Source: CAIQJJ01 sp049325275 | Lineage (GTDB): Bacteria > Chloroflexota > Anaerolineae > Anaerolineales > UBA4823 | Direction of reading: 5' to 3' | DNA length: 64,000 bases | NCBI GenBank assembly: GCA_049325275.1 | Contig: JBMOLU010000029.1 | Coordinates: 1-64,000 of the forward strand | Shown: positions 44,201 to 50,992 of the stretch, piece after piece | Numbering within the stretch: position 1 is the stretch's first letter | How the letters are laid out: each line of letters opens with the position of its first letter | Translations under genes and position numbers: made by a program | The notes under the pieces: model-generated | Seen by the model: the letters and a program-made list of their open reading frames with translations, nothing else | Databases searched by the model: none | What the model was told of the DNA's origin: nothing

Positions 44201-45125
44201 GCACGACAACGATTGGCTCAGCGGAACGTGGCAGTTCATCGGCATCGACCCCAACGGGAGCGATGGCTGGCAAGTACCGTTCGATACCGACCGTCCCGAC
44301 CAACTCGGCGTGGCGGTGATGGCGCGCGCCTTCGACCAGGCCGGCAACGAAGCGGTCAGCGCCGCCTGGAACATCACCCTCGATCACACGCCCCCGGTGA
44401 GCGCCCTCGATGCATGGAACGAGACCTTGGGCAGCACAGCCATTTTCTTGCACTGGGGCGGCAGCGACAACCTCTCCGGCCTGCAACGTTACGAGTTGCA
44501 GCAGCGCATCGACAGCGCCGCCTGGACGGATGTCCTGACGACATCGGATGCCAGCACCACGCAGGCCTGGATCGTCGGCCAAACGGGCGCCATCACCACG
44601 ACGTATGGCTTTCGCCTGCGCGCGATCGACAACGCCGACAATGCCGAGGCTTACCCGGCCAGTGCGGAAGTTAGCGCACGCCTGCCCCCGGCAGAAATCC
44701 TGTGTTCCGAACCCGACAGTTGGGAGGCCGACAACACCCCCATCTCGGCCACGCTGGCGACGACCGACACGCTGCAACTACACAATTTCTGTAATCCGGC
44801 GCTGGCCAGCTTCCAAAACGACGAAGACTGGCTCCAGTTGAACACGGCAGGCGGCCAGAGCTACTACGTTTCTGCCAGCCCGCTCGATCAAAGCGTGGCT
44901 ATAACCATCGAGGTCTATGCCAGCGACGGCACAACACGCATCGCCGGGCCGGTGGCTTCGCTGGCCTACGGGCGGCCGATTTCGCTGGCATGGGTCGCAC
45001 CCGCAGACGGTGTCTACTATATCCGCGTGCGTCATGTCAACGGAGCCATTTTCGGCAACGCCACGCAATATGCCATCGAAGTTGGCACGGCAAAACTGGT
45101 ATTTCTGCCGGTGATTAACCGGTAA
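41274..45125 (+). CDS. Secreted multidomain protein with M23-type peptidase domain
   Basis: A 1283-residue exported protein. The signal peptide is at 1-28. An M23 (LytM-like) domain at about 155-310 keeps the zinc and catalytic residues: His184 and Asp188 in MHYAFD, His248, and His289/His291 in SHLHF, so it may cut peptidoglycan or peptides. Then come an Ig-like segment, a beta/gamma-crystallin-like part (VALFSEPNYTGSCKLFGSG), a fibronectin-like and a MAM-like jelly-roll domain (ISETFETHPERWSG to GWGIDDLSI), a PPC domain, two more Ig-like stretches and a last PPC domain, ending KLVFLPVINR. GGAGG lies eight bases before ATG 41274. Confidence 0.85.
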   Translation: MKRILFVLVVLAGLCTLAGFGFQRARSASPTPSVEEEAIRRAIETAITQENEAVLAYLLYEERIEQIQLSSDGKLARAMLLTVDPDRGQPIEQEPGLAFTRREGDSWVAILPNDPAWVETVRRAPADLLDEEEKAYWLATYEVYRTEIPTEAIGGFYLPWQAGVQRYLTQSVGHDRYTASGSMHYAFDFALNNTHWPIHASRGGTMWMCKEDIPTCTEWTCSQEQKKGNYIVIKDETTTPTTYQLYLHLDYNSIPDNLCNNNQAVVGTPIGQGQVIGMVDNTGQSWGSHLHFQVHTVGSLYFGTAIDITFDDVPINGGRPRVEKYDKDSCRSDDVCDSFQTYYTSGNTGSGDVVPPTGNITNLYDGETISTATLALQGEAADIGDGVGSVQFLAHYRDNWWPAGAPVTANPETPTLDWDWCASNVPDGIVSVAMRITDKGNNVTAFTGLHHVIKSYACPAPPPGCTPTANQVALFSEPNYTGSCKLFGSGTYTTTAALGLAGYKNTASLLVGANVRASLFFDANMLQRGETFLASDNSLSDNLIGADQAAALLVEAKTANAAAAYPRIPAQGATLTQGDVLTFGWDNGGGATQYQVEITGASSLTSPGTGVPFWSTAALPAGSYTWRVQANGGTWSAPRNFTVGAAPALTTTVLTVPISETFETHPERWSGTGLWVRVPVPANHTPEGSYAWWYQDSATHYDTGETHAGNLTSVPISISTPGYYLRFYYKAETESPYVYWDQRWLQISADGGPFTNVWQFTDEWHTGDWLLSPPIDLSAYAGQNIRLRFSFDTLDANRNAYDGWGIDDLSITNSAPASCPADGGTIGYGGSQSGRICPNGDADMYTFAGSAGDEIGANVDAEAIGSSLDPVLTLLDANGNVLAANDDQVTELNRDSLIRFRLPASGTYTLRVSAWDHPSAGGMGYPYTLRLYNDSTRPTVALANPVDYAYLPAGNVPVTATASDTGSGIESVAFFWHDNDWLSGTWQFIGIDPNGSDGWQVPFDTDRPDQLGVAVMARAFDQAGNEAVSAAWNITLDHTPPVSALDAWNETLGSTAIFLHWGGSDNLSGLQRYELQQRIDSAAWTDVLTTSDASTTQAWIVGQTGAITTTYGFRLRAIDNADNAEAYPASAEVSARLPPAEILCSEPDSWEADNTPISATLATTDTLQLHNFCNPALASFQNDEDWLQLNTAGGQSYYVSASPLDQSVAITIEVYASDGTTRIAGPVASLAYGRPISLAWVAPADGVYYIRVRHVNGAIFGNATQYAIEVGTAKLVFLPVINR

Positions 45126-45136
45126 GAAAGCGACAG

Positions 45137-45277
45137 GCCAGTCAGGTCCCGCGAGATCTGACTGGCTTGCCTTCAACGCAGCAAGCCGCCCTTGCGGACG
45201 GCTTGCTGGTGCGCTGCGACAAAATCCCTTACTGCAAACTAGCTTTGCAGGAGGAGGGATGTCGCAGCGCTTCGTCT
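45137..45277. repeat. Three consecutive strong hairpins
   Basis: Stems at 45137-45166 (GCCAGTCAG/CTGACTGGC), 45178-45208 (CAGCAAGCCG/CGGCTTGCTG) and about 45211-45277. The last is long and nested: GCGCTGCGAC and ATCCCT pair with AGGGAT and GTCGCAGCGC, and inside them CTGCAAA pairs with TTTGCAG. The first may end the M23 gene transcript on the plus strand; the others lie over and after the small minus-strand frame. Confidence 0.7.
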
Positions 45278-45295
45278 GGTACTACTATCGTTCAT
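45239..45295 (-). CDS. Orphan 18-residue small ORF with strong promoter and RBS
   Basis: On the minus strand ATG 45295 begins MNDSSTRRSAATSLLLQS and stops at TAG. A perfect AGGAGGTGA site lies five bases upstream, and a TTGACT-17-CATAAT promoter (45389-45361) lies about 66 bases ahead of the ATG. The frame runs into a long nested hairpin. No gene follows downstream on this strand, only the antisense of the M23 gene. It could be a leader peptide of a lost gene, a small protein or a peptide precursor. On the plus strand the same DNA has an overlapping 27-codon frame (45259-45342) rich in Trp and Tyr. Confidence 0.5.
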   Translation of the reverse strand: MNDSSTRRSAATSLLLQS

Positions 45296-45360
45296 TGACA
45301 TCACCTCCTGTTTGGTGGGATAGCGAGGGAGGTTGGAACTGAAAAAGTTCGCTGAACGCA

Positions 45361-45389
45361 TTATGACAGAAAACAAGGGGAAAGTCAAT
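45361..45389 (-). promoter_or_regulatory. Promoter for the orphan minus-strand small ORF
   Basis: TTGACT, a 17-base spacer, CATAAT on the minus strand. Transcription would start near 45354 and give a 58-base leader. Confidence 0.65.
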
Positions 45390-45563
45390 GTGATTCGATG
45401 AAACGCGACTGCGATTCTGTTAGAAGCTGACGGAAAAGCAAGGTACGGCGCACTTTGCCGGCTAGCAGCCTGTCGGAGAAGACTTCGGAAATCTCCGTGA
45501 CTGCTTAAAAGTCGTGATTTTCGAGCAATTTCGCCTTATTTTTGTGCTCAAACTACCCTTGTA

Positions 45564-45580
45564 AAGACTTCCGAAGTCTT
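45564..45580 (-). terminator. Hairpin after nadB
   Basis: AAGACTT/AAGTCTT seven-base arms around three bases, 47 bases past the nadB stop. A related partial copy (AGACTTCGGA) lies at about 45482. The T run after the hairpin is short. The rest of 45390-45626 shows no gene; a GCAGCCTGTCGGAG stretch near 45466 vaguely recalls an insertion sequence end. Confidence 0.4.
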
Positions 45581-45626
45581 AACGGGGTCTTCCTGAAGAA
45601 TCCGCCGAGAGCCTCTTGGGCTGCGG

Positions 45627-47249
45627 CTAGATCAGGCGTTTACCGGGCGACCACGGATCGCCTGCTACGGCGTCTTCACGAAAGTGGCAACCCCGGCTCA
45701 GGCGGTTGTGGCGTGCGGCCTGTGTCACGATCAGGGCCACCTCCACGGCGTTGCGCAGCCCGATCAGGCCATCGCTGAGCTTGGTGGAGCGGTAGAAGGT
45801 CTCGATTTCGTTCCACAGGTGGGTCAGGTCGCGGGTGGCGCGCCAGAGCAGATCGGCGCTACGTTCGAGACCGACGTAGTGCCACATAATATTCTGGATC
45901 GTCTGCATGTCCCCCTGGATCAAGGCCGGGTCGCCATCGGAGGTCAGGCCGCTTTCGTCCCACCGTGGAACGTCCTTCGCCCCCAGGACGACCGGCTTGC
46001 CCTGGCGGAGCAGCTCGGCTTCGATGTGACGCCCGGCGCGATCGCCCCACACGAGACCTTCCAGCAGCGAGGTCGAAGCCAGACGGTTGGCCCCATGCAG
46101 GCCGGTGCAGCTGACCTCGCCCACGGCAAACAAGTTGGCGATATTGGTCTGGCCCCACGCATCCACCAGCACGCCGCCGCAGGAATAGTGTGCGGCCGGC
46201 ACGACCGGGATCGGTTCGCAGGTCATGTCCACGCCGGCTTTTAAACAGGTTGCGTAGATATTCGGGAAGCGTTGGCGGATGGCATCGGGCGCCATGTGCG
46301 AGGCAATGTCGAGCAGGACGTGCGAGTAGCCCTGGCTCATCATTTGATGGTGAATGGCGCGTGCGACGACGTCGCGTGGGGCGAGGTCTTTCCACTCGGG
46401 AGCGTACTGCTGCATAAAGGGCTGCCCGGCAGGGGTGAGCAGGATGCCGCCTTCCCCGCGCACGGCTTCGCTGATCAAGAATCCCTCGGCGCCCGGCACG
46501 GCCAACGCCGTGGGGTGAAACTGGACATACTCGGCATTGGCGATGCGCGCCCCGGCACGATGGGCGATCGCCAGCCCATCGCCGCGCGCGCCGGTCGGGT
46601 TGGTGGTGTTGCGGTAGATGCGCCCCAGGCCGCCGGTAGCCAGCACGGTGACGGCGGCCAGGTAGCGGTGAATGGTGTGCTCTTCACGGTCGAAGACATA
46701 GGCGCCGTAACAGCGGATCGGTTCGTAAGCGGTCAACGGGTTGCGCGAGTGGTGGGGAAAGGTGATCAAGTCTACCGCCGTGGCATTGGTCACCAGGTGC
46801 ACGTTGGGGCGCTCCCGCAAGGCAGCGATCAAGCCTTCGACGATGGCCCGGCCGGTGCCGTCGCCAACGTGCAGGATGCGGCGGCAGGAGTGGGCCGCTT
46901 CCTTTCCCCAGGACAGGTGGCCATCGGCGCCTGTATCGAACTGAACGCCGGCCTGATCGATCAGTACCGCTTGCAGCAAGGCCGGGCCTTCTTCAGCCAG
47001 AATGCGGGCCGCTTGCGGCAGGCTGGCCGTGGCGCCGGCTTCGAGAATATCCTGAACCAGGAGATCGGGACTGTCATCCGGACCACGCGAGATGATTCCC
47101 CCTTGGGCGTAGCGGGAATTCGATTCGTGGGGATCGGGATCGCGCGTGATAACGACCACACGCCGCCGCGGGTTCTGTGAAAGCCGCAGGGCAGCGGCGG
47201 CCCCGGCGATGCCGGATCCAATGATGAGGACGTCGGTTTGAGTGGGCAT
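45627..47249 (-). CDS. nadB: L-aspartate oxidase
   Basis: A 540-residue flavoenzyme that oxidises L-aspartate to iminoaspartate, the first step of de novo NAD synthesis. The FAD-binding start is DVLIIGSGIAGAAAALRL; SRYAQGGI, HPTALAVPGAEGFLISEAVRGEGG and HYSCGGVLVD and GLHGANRLASTSLLEG are family hallmarks. ATG 47249 has GAGG upstream. It is the last gene of the NAD operon, 70 bases after nadA. Confidence 0.95.
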   Translation of the reverse strand: MPTQTDVLIIGSGIAGAAAALRLSQNPRRRVVVITRDPDPHESNSRYAQGGIISRGPDDSPDLLVQDILEAGATASLPQAARILAEEGPALLQAVLIDQAGVQFDTGADGHLSWGKEAAHSCRRILHVGDGTGRAIVEGLIAALRERPNVHLVTNATAVDLITFPHHSRNPLTAYEPIRCYGAYVFDREEHTIHRYLAAVTVLATGGLGRIYRNTTNPTGARGDGLAIAHRAGARIANAEYVQFHPTALAVPGAEGFLISEAVRGEGGILLTPAGQPFMQQYAPEWKDLAPRDVVARAIHHQMMSQGYSHVLLDIASHMAPDAIRQRFPNIYATCLKAGVDMTCEPIPVVPAAHYSCGGVLVDAWGQTNIANLFAVGEVSCTGLHGANRLASTSLLEGLVWGDRAGRHIEAELLRQGKPVVLGAKDVPRWDESGLTSDGDPALIQGDMQTIQNIMWHYVGLERSADLLWRATRDLTHLWNEIETFYRSTKLSDGLIGLRNAVEVALIVTQAARHNRLSRGCHFREDAVAGDPWSPGKRLI

Positions 47250-47319
47250 AGGGACCTCGGAAGGCGAGGAGAAAGAAGAGCGGCGGAACGGAAAACCGCA
47301 CACTGCTTCCTGTTCTCTT

Positions 47320-48360
47320 CTAGCCGATGGCAATCATCCGTTCTACGGCTTTCGCCGCGCGTACCCGAATCTGCTCGGGCACTTCGATCACATAGCGGGT
47401 CTGGCGCAGCGCTTCGAGCGTTTGTTCGAGCGTGATCAGGTTCATGTGGGGGCAACGCACCATGCACAGGCGCAGCATGTTTTTATCCGGGTGGGCGGCG
47501 ATGATGTTGTCGCCCATCGAACATTCGGTGAGCAGCAGATACTGGGGGGCATCGTTCTGCTCGATGTAGCGGATCATCGCCCCGGTGGAACCGGCAAAGT
47601 CCGAGGCAGCAGTGACTTCCGGGCTGCACTCAGGATGCGCCAGGATGACGACATCGGGGAACTGGGTGCGCACGGCCTGGATATCTTTGACGGTAAACTT
47701 TTCGTGCACTTCGCAGCGGCCGCGCCAGCCAAGCATGGCGCCTGGCTGAAGCACCGGCTTTGGCATCGAGTCGTCGGCCGGTCGAGGGAAAAGAATCGTT
47801 TTGCCGGTTTCACGCGCCACGTTGCTTGCCAGGTATTCATCCGGCAAGAAGATAACCGTATCGCTACCCAGCGAATTGACCACTGCCACCGCATTGCCAG
47901 AAGTGCAGCAAATATCCGACTCGGCTTTGACATCGGCGTAGGTATTGACGTACGTGACTACCGGTACGCCCGGGAACTGTGCCCGCAGGGCGCGCACATC
48001 GGCAGCGGTGATGCTTTCGGCCAGCGAACACCCTGCCTTCTCCGCTGGGAGCAGCACCGTTTTGCCGGGGTTGAGGATCTTGGCCGTTTCGGCCATGAAC
48101 TTGACACCGCAAAAGATAATGATGTCTGCTTCAGTGGTTGCTGCCCGGCGGCTGAGTTCGAGCGAATCGCCGACGAAATCGGGAACCGAATGGAACAAGG
48201 CCGGCTCCATGTAATTGTGGCCCAGGATGACGGCGTTGCGTTCCTTCTTCAAGCGATTGATCTCGACCGCCAGTTCCGCCTTGTAACGCAGTTCCACCGC
48301 GGGAACGATGGTGTGGAGCATGGCGTAGAGCCGATCATACATTTCGGTAACTTCAGACAT
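47320..48360 (-). CDS. nadA: Quinolinate synthase
   Basis: A 346-residue iron-sulfur enzyme that condenses iminoaspartate with dihydroxyacetone phosphate to quinolinate. Motifs include AVILGHNYMEPALFH, FCGVKFMAETAKIL, and ESDICCTSGNAV and RCPHMNL with the cluster cysteines, plus HPECSPEV. ATG 48360 has GGAG six bases upstream. A small perfect hairpin (TCCCGGC/GCCGGGA) lies just ahead of this site. Confidence 0.95.
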   Translation of the reverse strand: MSEVTEMYDRLYAMLHTIVPAVELRYKAELAVEINRLKKERNAVILGHNYMEPALFHSVPDFVGDSLELSRRAATTEADIIIFCGVKFMAETAKILNPGKTVLLPAEKAGCSLAESITAADVRALRAQFPGVPVVTYVNTYADVKAESDICCTSGNAVAVVNSLGSDTVIFLPDEYLASNVARETGKTILFPRPADDSMPKPVLQPGAMLGWRGRCEVHEKFTVKDIQAVRTQFPDVVILAHPECSPEVTAASDFAGSTGAMIRYIEQNDAPQYLLLTECSMGDNIIAAHPDKNMLRLCMVRCPHMNLITLEQTLEALRQTRYVIEVPEQIRVRAAKAVERMIAIG

Positions 48361-48501
48361 GCGAATCTCCAAAAGATAACTCTCCCGGCTTTGCCGGGAA
48401 AGGGATTCATCCGCTAAACCGGAAGACCCAAAAAGGTTTAAAGTATCTTCTCATAAGGAAAGGGAAGCCCGATTCGGCCGTTTTTAGACGGCAGGCATTC
48501 A

Positions 48502-49365
48502 TCACTTCTTGCCGGCGCCCGCTTCGCTTACCCACAACAGACTGACATCGAACACCTTCGCCGAATGCGTCAGGGCGCCGACAGAGATGTAATCGACGCC
48601 GGTTTCGGCAACCAGGCGCACCGTGTCGAGGTTGATATTGCCCGATGCTTCCAGCCTGGCCCGCCCGGCAGACAGGGCGACCGCCTCGCGCATCATATCC
48701 AGCGGCATGTTGTCGAGCAAAATGCGATCGACGCCCAGGTCGAGTGCATTTTGCACATCCGTCATCGTGCGGGCTTCGACCTCGATTTCGAGGCCGGTTT
48801 TGGCCGCCCGCACCCGTTCCACGGCATCGGCCACCGAACCGGCAAAATCGATGTGGTTATCTTTGATCAGGATCATGTCGTACAGCCCGATGCGGTGGTT
48901 TTGCCCACCGCCGCGCGCCACCGCAAGCTTGTCGAGCAGGCGCATCCCGGGGGCCGTCTTGCGCGTGTCCAGGATGGCGGCACGCGTACCGGCCACGGCA
49001 TCGACAAACTGGCAGGTAAGTGTAGCGATGCCGGACATGCGTCCCAGGAAGTTGAGCGCCACACGTTCGGCCGTCAACACCCCGCGCGCCGGGCCAGAAA
49101 TGCGAGCAAGCGCCTGACGGTTTTCTACGTGCTGACCTTCCGCCACCAACGGCTCGAACTTGATGCGTTTACTCACCATGGCGAAGGTTGCTTGCGCCAC
49201 ATCCAACCCGGCAACGACTCCATGTTGTTTGGCGACGATGCGCCCCTTCATCTGTTCGTCGGCAGGCACAATGCTGTTGGTAGTCACGTCGCCATCGCCA
49301 ATATCCTCGGCCAGTGCCAGACGAATGCAACGGAGAATTTCTTTGGGGAGAGAAGGAAGTTTCAT
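48502..49365 (-). CDS. nadC: Nicotinate-nucleotide pyrophosphorylase (QPRTase)
   Basis: A 287-residue enzyme that joins quinolinate to PRPP with loss of CO2, giving nicotinate mononucleotide. Seen: LALAEDIGDGDVTT, RTAERVALNFLGRMSGIAT-like (LTAERVALNFLGRMSGIATLT), DTRKTAPGMRLLDK, and the basic H-KDNH motif LIKDNHIDFAG. AAGGA precedes ATG 49365. It lies 14 bases after the VOC gene. Confidence 0.95.
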   Translation of the reverse strand: MKLPSLPKEILRCIRLALAEDIGDGDVTTNSIVPADEQMKGRIVAKQHGVVAGLDVAQATFAMVSKRIKFEPLVAEGQHVENRQALARISGPARGVLTAERVALNFLGRMSGIATLTCQFVDAVAGTRAAILDTRKTAPGMRLLDKLAVARGGGQNHRIGLYDMILIKDNHIDFAGSVADAVERVRAAKTGLEIEVEARTMTDVQNALDLGVDRILLDNMPLDMMREAVALSAGRARLEASGNINLDTVRLVAETGVDYISVGALTHSAKVFDVSLLWVSEAGAGKK

Positions 49366-49379
49366 CTATCAAATCCTTT

Positions 49380-49766
49380 TCAAACCGTGATTTCCAGTCG
49401 ATTGCCATCCGGGTCGAGAAAGAGGCTTTCGTAATAGCCGTCTCCGGTCGTACGCGGGCCGTTGAGCAGGGTGTAGCCGTCTTGCTGTAGGCGTTCCGTC
49501 AGCGCATGCACCGCTTCTTTCGATCCCAGCGAAAAGGCGATATGCGCGTAACCGCAAAAGGCGTCACTCGACGAAAGGGCGGCCAAAGCGGGCCGGCACA
49601 TCAGTTCGAGGCGCGCCCCGCTTTCAAAAGCCAAAAAGTACGACTCGAAGTGTTTTGCCGGGTTGGTGTACTTCGGACCGCTGCGAGCGCGAAAATAGGT
49701 TTCATAAAAGGCCCGCAGGCGCTCGAGATCGGCCGTCCAGATGGCGCAGTGTTCGATGTGGATCAT
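49380..49766 (-). CDS. VOC/glyoxalase-superfamily protein
   Basis: A 128-residue single-domain protein with beta-alpha-beta-beta-beta repeats: MIHIEHCAIWTADLERLRAFYETYF and the C-terminal GDGYYESLFLDPDGNRLEITV, where His, Glu and a final Glu may bind metal. Family members include glyoxalase I, bleomycin-binding proteins and dioxygenases. It lies within the NAD operon, overlapping the isochorismatase-like gene by four bases (ATGA), but any role in NAD metabolism is unknown. Confidence 0.85.
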   Translation of the reverse strand: MIHIEHCAIWTADLERLRAFYETYFRARSGPKYTNPAKHFESYFLAFESGARLELMCRPALAALSSSDAFCGYAHIAFSLGSKEAVHALTERLQQDGYTLLNGPRTTGDGYYESLFLDPDGNRLEITV

Positions 49767-50782
49767 AAGGAAAGGTTGGTGGATGCCGCCAGTTGCATAC
49801 CGGCCGCCGCAAAACGAGCGTACGCTTCATCGGCGGCGCGGGTGTAGTCTACCACACCCGGCACCACGACGGGAGAGGCACAATCGGTGAGCAAGGTCAC
49901 CTTATGCGCCAATTGTGCATCGACCGCCTGGATGTCGGCGAGCAGGTCGGCCACCGTCCAGGCCACGCAGTGACTCTTGGCCTGCCCGGCTACCAGCACG
50001 GCATCGAAGTTTTGTACGGCCTGCAAAAGTTTGGAGCTGCGTGCGGCCAGGGGTTGCCCATCCGGCCCAGTATTAACTTCAGGCCCAACGGCAGAGTAAT
50101 GTTCTGTGAGCGGGTGCTCGCCTTTGGTTTCGAAATCGGGCTGGCTGGCACGCGCCACGGTATGGAAGAAAATCGCTTCTTCTACAGCCGGAACGAGGGC
50201 ATGCCCGATGCCTCCCAACATGGCGTGGTAGGGCCAGATGGTGAGGTCGTACTTGCCGCGCCGGGCCAGTTCGGCGGTGTAGTGTTCGAGGTGGCGCTGG
50301 CCAAGGTCAGGGCTGATCCCCAGGCTGGCTGCCATCTGCGGATTGAAGCGCCACGTACCCCGGCGCACATCTTCGGCAGAAACGAGCGTCATTGGGGCCG
50401 GCGGGTTGCCGTCGGCATCGATCAGCAGCAGCGGATGGAAGATTTGGGCCGCCTGGTGGGTATCGAGCGTGGCGTAGACGCGCGTGATGCGACCCAGGTG
50501 ACGGTACATGAATTCGCATAAGCGGCTGTTGTCGTCCACCGCGCCGGTACCCGAACGCCCGCCAACGAACAACTCGAAATCGGGCAGGCAGAAGGTGTTT
50601 TGAACGTCGATCAGGATCAGGGCAACTTTGAACTCGTCCTCAGACGCAGGGTGAATGGCGTGTTGCTGCGCCCAGCGGCGCGCTTCTGCGGCGCGTAATT
50701 GGTAAGGCACGCGCCAGATTTCGCCAACGCGCGCCGGATTGAAATGCGAAGGGATGGGAAGGGAGTGGTGGTTCACGTTCAT
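49763..50782 (-). CDS. Isochorismatase-like hydrolase, possible nicotinamidase
   Basis: A 339-residue protein of the cysteine hydrolase (isochorismatase/nicotinamidase) superfamily: VALILIDVQNTFC with the catalytic Asp, and VAGQAKSHCVAWTVADLL with the nucleophile Cys. An added N-terminal part of about 60 residues and an internal insertion make it longer than standard nicotinamidases (about 200). Heading an operon with nadC, nadA and nadB suggests a role in pyridine salvage. ATG 50782 has AAAGGAG six bases upstream. Confidence 0.75.
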   Translation of the reverse strand: MNVNHHSLPIPSHFNPARVGEIWRVPYQLRAAEARRWAQQHAIHPASEDEFKVALILIDVQNTFCLPDFELFVGGRSGTGAVDDNSRLCEFMYRHLGRITRVYATLDTHQAAQIFHPLLLIDADGNPPAPMTLVSAEDVRRGTWRFNPQMAASLGISPDLGQRHLEHYTAELARRGKYDLTIWPYHAMLGGIGHALVPAVEEAIFFHTVARASQPDFETKGEHPLTEHYSAVGPEVNTGPDGQPLAARSSKLLQAVQNFDAVLVAGQAKSHCVAWTVADLLADIQAVDAQLAHKVTLLTDCASPVVVPGVVDYTRAADEAYARFAAAGMQLAASTNLSL

Positions 50783-50796
50783 CATCAGCTCCTTTG

Positions 50797-50811
50797 GTGT
50801 AAAAAATACAC
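50797..50811 (-). promoter_or_regulatory. Operator-like inverted repeat 1, NAD operon
   Basis: GTGTAAAAAATACAC: five-base arms GTGTA/TACAC. It lies between the transcript start and the first ribosome site and matches a second copy 58 bases away, including the flanking TTGG and GA. Confidence 0.55.
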
Positions 50812-50854
50812 GAACTGGCTTCGAAAAAGAAACGGGGAAAGCTGCCCCGCCTTG

Positions 50855-50869
50855 GTGTATAACTGACAC
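50855..50869 (-). promoter_or_regulatory. Operator-like inverted repeat 2, NAD operon
   Basis: GTGTATAACTGACAC, the partner of the site at 50797-50811, placed next to the -10 box, where a bound repressor would cover the transcript start. Confidence 0.55.
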
Positions 50870-50870
50870 G

Positions 50871-50898
50871 ATTATAACCTATCCCCAAATGCTGTCAA
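50871..50898 (-). promoter_or_regulatory. Consensus promoter of the NAD operon
   Basis: On the minus strand TTGACA, a 16-base spacer and TATAAT, both exact consensus. Transcription would start near 50864, leaving a leader of about 80 bases. Confidence 0.88.
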
Positions 50899-50992
50899 GG
50901 CTTCCAAAAGTCGAGGGACGCAAGGCCCCTAGCTGTTTTATTATCCAGTATTGTTACAAAAGCCATCCTGTGGGTGTTTCCCCAGTAGTACC

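Noticed and set aside
43632..44777. 381-codon minus-strand frame opposite the M23-type gene
   Set aside because: Antisense of a supported gene, rich in Val/Gly/Arg and without family motifs.
45440..45600. Possible insertion sequence end (GCAGCCTGTCGGAG) with repeated GACTTCGGA
   Set aside because: No transposase remnant, no second end and no target duplication could be seen, so it is only mentioned as a hairpin region.
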